NCBI RefSeq assembly: GCF_009937975.1
Contig: NZ_AP018441.1
Location: 62,001-126,000, forward strand
Source of the DNA: Undibacterium sp. YM2
GTDB lineage: Bacteria; Pseudomonadota; Gammaproteobacteria; Burkholderiales; Burkholderiaceae_D
Length of the DNA: 64,000 bases
Direction: 5' to 3'
A model generated the notes under the pieces. It was not told the DNA's origin, ran no database searches, and was given only the letters and a program-made list of their open reading frames with translations. A program made the position numbers and the translations under genes. Positions 61,113-64,000 of this stretch are shown here, piece after piece; the first letter of the stretch is position 1; each line of letters starts with the position of its first letter.

Positions 61113-62051
61113 ATGGAATTGCGCCAGCTACGTTATTTTGTCGCCATCGTTGATCACGGTTCACTGTCGCGCGCAGCGCGTGTGCTGCATATCGTGCAAC
61201 CGGCGCTGACCCAGCAATTGCAGCAACTTGAAGAAGAGCTGGGTGCGACCCTGTTGCACAGGTCGGCGCAAGGCATGCAAGCCACTGATGCCGGCAAGAT
61301 ATTCTATGAACATGCGCTGGCGATTTTGAAGCAGGTCAGCGATGCCAGATCAGCCGTCGCCCAATCGACTGACAAACCCAGTGGCACAGTGGCACTGGGC
61401 ATACCGCAAAGTGCTTCGGGTGCGCTGGCTTTTCCTTTATTGAAAGCTGTACGCACGGCTTACCCCGATATCGTGTTCCAGCTGACAGAAGAATTGACCG
61501 GCAACCTGACCGAGCAATTACGCTCAGGCCGTTTGAACCTGGCGATTTTGTTTGATGACGGCCAGCTCGGCGGTTTTGCCACCAAGCCGCTGGTAGAAGA
61601 AGAAATGATGTACATCACCCGCAAGGATTCTCAGTTCGCCTGCAAGCGCAAATCGATCACCCTGGCGCAAGCCTTGCAGGCCACCCTGATTTTACCCAGC
61701 ATACAACATGGTGTGCGGCCACGCATAGAACAGGTGGTCAGGGAGCAGGGCAAGCACATAGAGAATGTCATCGACATCACCTCGATAGCGATTTTAAAAT
61801 CTGCGTTGATGGCTGATATGGGGGCGACCATCTTGCCAGTATCACCGATGCTGGCAGAAATCGAGCGCGGCGAAATGCGTGCCTGCCCCATCAGCGATGT
61901 GCAACTATCGCGTACCGTGACTCTGTGCGCCTCCAAGAATATCCCGCTCACCAATGCAGCTATGGCAGTAGAAAAACTGGTGCTGGAACTGACCCGCGAT
62001 TTGAGCATGAGTGGCAAATGGCTGGGCACCAGCAACCTGGTGGCGCAATAA
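61113..62051 (+). CDS. LysR family transcriptional regulator
   Basis: A 312-residue regulator. The helix-turn-helix is MELRQLRYFVAIVDHGSLS with AARVLHIVQPALTQQLQQLE. The effector domain begins at about residue 90 (GTVALGIPQSASGALAFPLL). It resembles the Nac/CynR-like group. The start lies 3 bp after the Lrp gene, and the stop overlaps the histidine kinase start (TAATG), so Lrp, LysR, kinase and response regulator may be one transcript. The target is unknown. Confidence 0.9.
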   Translation: MELRQLRYFVAIVDHGSLSRAARVLHIVQPALTQQLQQLEEELGATLLHRSAQGMQATDAGKIFYEHALAILKQVSDARSAVAQSTDKPSGTVALGIPQSASGALAFPLLKAVRTAYPDIVFQLTEELTGNLTEQLRSGRLNLAILFDDGQLGGFATKPLVEEEMMYITRKDSQFACKRKSITLAQALQATLILPSIQHGVRPRIEQVVREQGKHIENVIDITSIAILKSALMADMGATILPVSPMLAEIERGEMRACPISDVQLSRTVTLCASKNIPLTNAAMAVEKLVLELTRDLSMSGKWLGTSNLVAQ

Positions 62052-63133
62052 TGGATGGGCTGGTGTATTGGAACAAGATCAAAAAACCAGTCTTCACAGG
62101 CTGGTTTCTGTTCTGGCTATTGATGGTGGCGGTAGCCGTGCAAGATCACCTCAAAGGTGGCGGCAAACATATCTGGGAACCCATCTTCTGGGAAAGCTCT
62201 TCTGCCCTCGTCGGCACACTGCTGCTCTTGCTGCAAAGGCGCAAGCTGACTGACAGGCATTTATTGCAGACGCCAGCCAGATGGTTCTGGCAGCAAATCC
62301 TGCCTCTGCCTTTGTTCAGCACTGTATTTGTGGTGCTGGTATATAGCCTGCGTCACTCGGTATATGCCTTGCTGGGACTCAGCTATCAGCATGATGGCTG
62401 GATCAAGGTGTATTTTTATGAGTGCAGCAAGATATTCATGTTCTTTGGCATGTTTTATGTCGTGATTTTTGGCTTGCAAGCCTATGCTTCTTTGCTCGAA
62501 GAAAAAGAGAATGCAGAAAAATCCCAGGCGCTGTTACGTGATGCACAATTGCACAGGCTGACGCAACAGATGCAACCGCATTTCCTGTTCAATGTACTCA
62601 ACACCATTTCATCACTGATGTACACCGATGTCAAACTGGCTGACACTGCTCTGAGCGAGATCGCCGCACTCTTGCGCGCCAGCATGGACCTGGGCCAGCA
62701 CAGCGAAACCAGCCTCGCAGATGAATTGAAGCTGCTGCAAGCCTATGCAAAACTCATGAGTCTGCGCTTTATCGACAGGGTAGAGATCAACTGGGACATT
62801 GCTGACGATGTACTAAGCAGTAAAGTACCGGTCATGAGCCTGCAAACCATACTGGAAAACAGTTTCAAGCATACCGTGGAAAAACGCAGCCAACTTACTC
62901 ACATCAAGATCACGGCATATAAAGAGGCAGCGCAAGTCATCTTACGCATTGAGGATGATGCAGGGCATTTGCAGGATAGTGTACAAAGCTCGGGCGTAGG
63001 TATCAGCAATTTACGCCAGCGTCTGCAAGTCCTGTATCAGGATAAAGCCAGCTTACAATTGACCGATCTGAGGCCATCTGGCGTCATGACCGAGCTGCGC
63101 CTGCCCATTGATACCGGAGGCATGGCAACATGA
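62051..63133 (+). CDS. LytS/YehU-type sensor histidine kinase
   Basis: A 360-residue kinase with about four N-terminal helices (FTGWFLFWLLMVAVAV, LPLFSTVFVVLVYSL, IFMFFGMFYVVIFGL). The His kinase signature is QMQPHFLFNVLNTISSLMY with the phospho-His in PHFLFN, and the ATPase part has QTILENSFKHTVEK and GVGISNLRQRL. The start at 62051 overlaps the LysR stop; the stop overlaps the response regulator (ATGA). The pair is the usual LytS-LytR type. Confidence 0.92.
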   Translation: MDGLVYWNKIKKPVFTGWFLFWLLMVAVAVQDHLKGGGKHIWEPIFWESSSALVGTLLLLLQRRKLTDRHLLQTPARWFWQQILPLPLFSTVFVVLVYSLRHSVYALLGLSYQHDGWIKVYFYECSKIFMFFGMFYVVIFGLQAYASLLEEKENAEKSQALLRDAQLHRLTQQMQPHFLFNVLNTISSLMYTDVKLADTALSEIAALLRASMDLGQHSETSLADELKLLQAYAKLMSLRFIDRVEINWDIADDVLSSKVPVMSLQTILENSFKHTVEKRSQLTHIKITAYKEAAQVILRIEDDAGHLQDSVQSSGVGISNLRQRLQVLYQDKASLQLTDLRPSGVMTELRLPIDTGGMAT

Positions 63134-63828
63134 AAATTCTCATCGTTGATGACGAAGCTTATGCCAGGGACAAGCTCAGACGCCTGGTAGCCGAACATGT
63201 GGCAGATGCCGTCGTATCAGAAGCCAGGGATGGCAGGGAAGCACTGGAGTGCATACAAAAACAGCAGCCCGACCTGGTTTTCCTCGACATACAAATGCCG
63301 GAGATGGATGGTATTACCGTCGCCAGTCAACTGGCAGCACCTGTGCCACTGATCGTTTTTGTCACTGCTTATGATCAGTTTGCCCTTCAGGCTTTTGATG
63401 CGAATGCGATAGATTACCTGCTCAAACCCTATGATGAGGCGAGGTTCCTGCGCGCCCTGCAAAGAGTGAGTGAGCGCAGGAGCAGCGCAAGGAAAATACA
63501 GTCAGAACAACATTTGCTCCTGAATGAAAAAGGCCGCGTCACTGTCATTAAACTGGCCGACATCATACGACTGGAAGCTGCTGATAATTATGTGATGATC
63601 TTTACCAGCCAACAGCAGCACATGATGCGCCAGACCTTATCGGGTTTGCAGGACAGGCTGGGGCAGGGCTTTGTGCGTTGCCACCGTAGCCATATCGTCA
63701 GGCTGGACCAGATTACCCAGGTCTTGCCAGCCCAAAAGGGCGATGCTGAACTGCTGCTGCAAGATGGCCTGCGCCTGCCATGCAGCCGTCAGCACAGGGA
63801 TGAGGTCGTACAGGCACTTGCCAGCTAA
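63130..63828 (+). CDS. LytTR family response regulator
   Basis: A 232-residue regulator. The receiver has VDDEAYARDKL and the phospho-Asp in LVFLDIQMPEMDG. The LytTR DNA-binding domain starts at about 135 (RVTVIKLADIIRLEAADNYVMIFT) and ends HRSHIVRLDQITQVLPA. It is translated with the kinase gene through an ATGA overlap. The likely targets are promoters with paired LytTR repeats; none was identified here. Confidence 0.93.
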   Translation: MKILIVDDEAYARDKLRRLVAEHVADAVVSEARDGREALECIQKQQPDLVFLDIQMPEMDGITVASQLAAPVPLIVFVTAYDQFALQAFDANAIDYLLKPYDEARFLRALQRVSERRSSARKIQSEQHLLLNEKGRVTVIKLADIIRLEAADNYVMIFTSQQQHMMRQTLSGLQDRLGQGFVRCHRSHIVRLDQITQVLPAQKGDAELLLQDGLRLPCSRQHRDEVVQALAS

Positions 63829-64000
63829 GTCCTGGTTGAGATTTCCATTTCACCCCTGCTCACATCCAGTCCGCCACATTTTTCTGGTATGAATTTGATC
63901 ACGCTTTTAGTATCGCGTCTGTGTTCATCAATGACCAGAAAAAGAGCCATGTCAAATTCAAGCATAGCAATGCCAGGTTTGCCGTCCCAGCGTTTATATT
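63825..64000 (-). CDS. Hypothetical protein, C-terminal end only
   Basis: An open frame enters from the right edge on the minus strand and stops at 63825, giving the last 58 residues. They include YKRWDGKPGIAMLEF, then ALFLVIDEHRRDTKS, and end REMEIS-like (GEMEISTRT). The composition looks like a real globular protein and the other two minus frames are closed by stops. It overlaps the regulator stop by 4 bp, convergent. No family is recognised. Confidence 0.5.
   Translation of the reverse strand, partial: YKRWDGKPGIAMLEFDMALFLVIDEHRRDTKSVIKFIPEKCGGLDVSRGEMEISTRT

Noticed and set aside
1..64000. CRISPR array, tRNA, rRNA, insertion sequence or prophage
   Set aside because: No regular repeat-spacer pattern, cloverleaf with a GGTTCGAATC-type arm, transposase or phage gene was seen by eye.

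Overview
The window looks like chromosomal DNA from a betaproteobacterium of the order Burkholderiales, most likely an Oxalobacteraceae member close to Undibacterium. This is inference from gene content (a TssQ-type T6SS lipoprotein, DUF3034 proteins, many GGDEF proteins, two large TonB receptors) and moderate GC; no rRNA or tRNA was seen to test it. Most of it is dense chromosomal coding sequence with no insertion sequence, phage or CRISPR array.

The most unusual region is about 3.7-14.1 kb. It holds an FHA/sigma-54 activator, then a minus-strand array of eight very small genes (5299-6966). Their products all end in a double-glycine leader motif followed by a short tail beginning PE[VIC]. 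Divergent to them are an HlyD-type adaptor and a C39-peptidase ABC exporter. Beyond the exporter lie two more peptides, a 154-residue protein with the same tail but no leader GG, and a Ser/Thr kinase with TPRs. I read this as a secreted-peptide system in which one exporter handles at least ten precursors, possibly under phospho-signalling control. I do not recognise it as a described system.

From 14.3 to 20.5 kb are housekeeping genes: a YigZ protein, the deoC-deoA-deoD nucleoside catabolic operon, a FliL-like protein and EttA. From 20.7 to 28.9 kb are an OmpW porin and a MacAB-like exporter (adaptor, ATPase, two FtsX-type permeases). The exporter is followed by an NtrC-type regulator and its histidine kinase, and an excellent sigma-54 promoter lies just upstream of it.

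From 29.5 to 48.2 kb several genes fit breakdown of collagen-like peptides. They are an M9-type collagenase lipoprotein, two TonB receptors, two M24 aminopeptidases, a POT-type peptide transporter and a trans-3-hydroxy-L-proline dehydratase. A four-gene T6SS post-translational control module (FHA protein, PP2C phosphatase, PpkA-like kinase, TssQ lipoprotein) sits among them without any T6SS structural genes.

From 48.2 to 59.5 kb are a duplicated pair of exported truncated haemoglobin plus DUF3034 protein, two exported cupredoxin-like proteins, a TPR protein and three active-looking GGDEF proteins. The right end carries an EamA exporter with a divergent Lrp-type regulator, then a LysR regulator overlapping a LytS/LytTR-type two-component pair. 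Both window edges cut genes.
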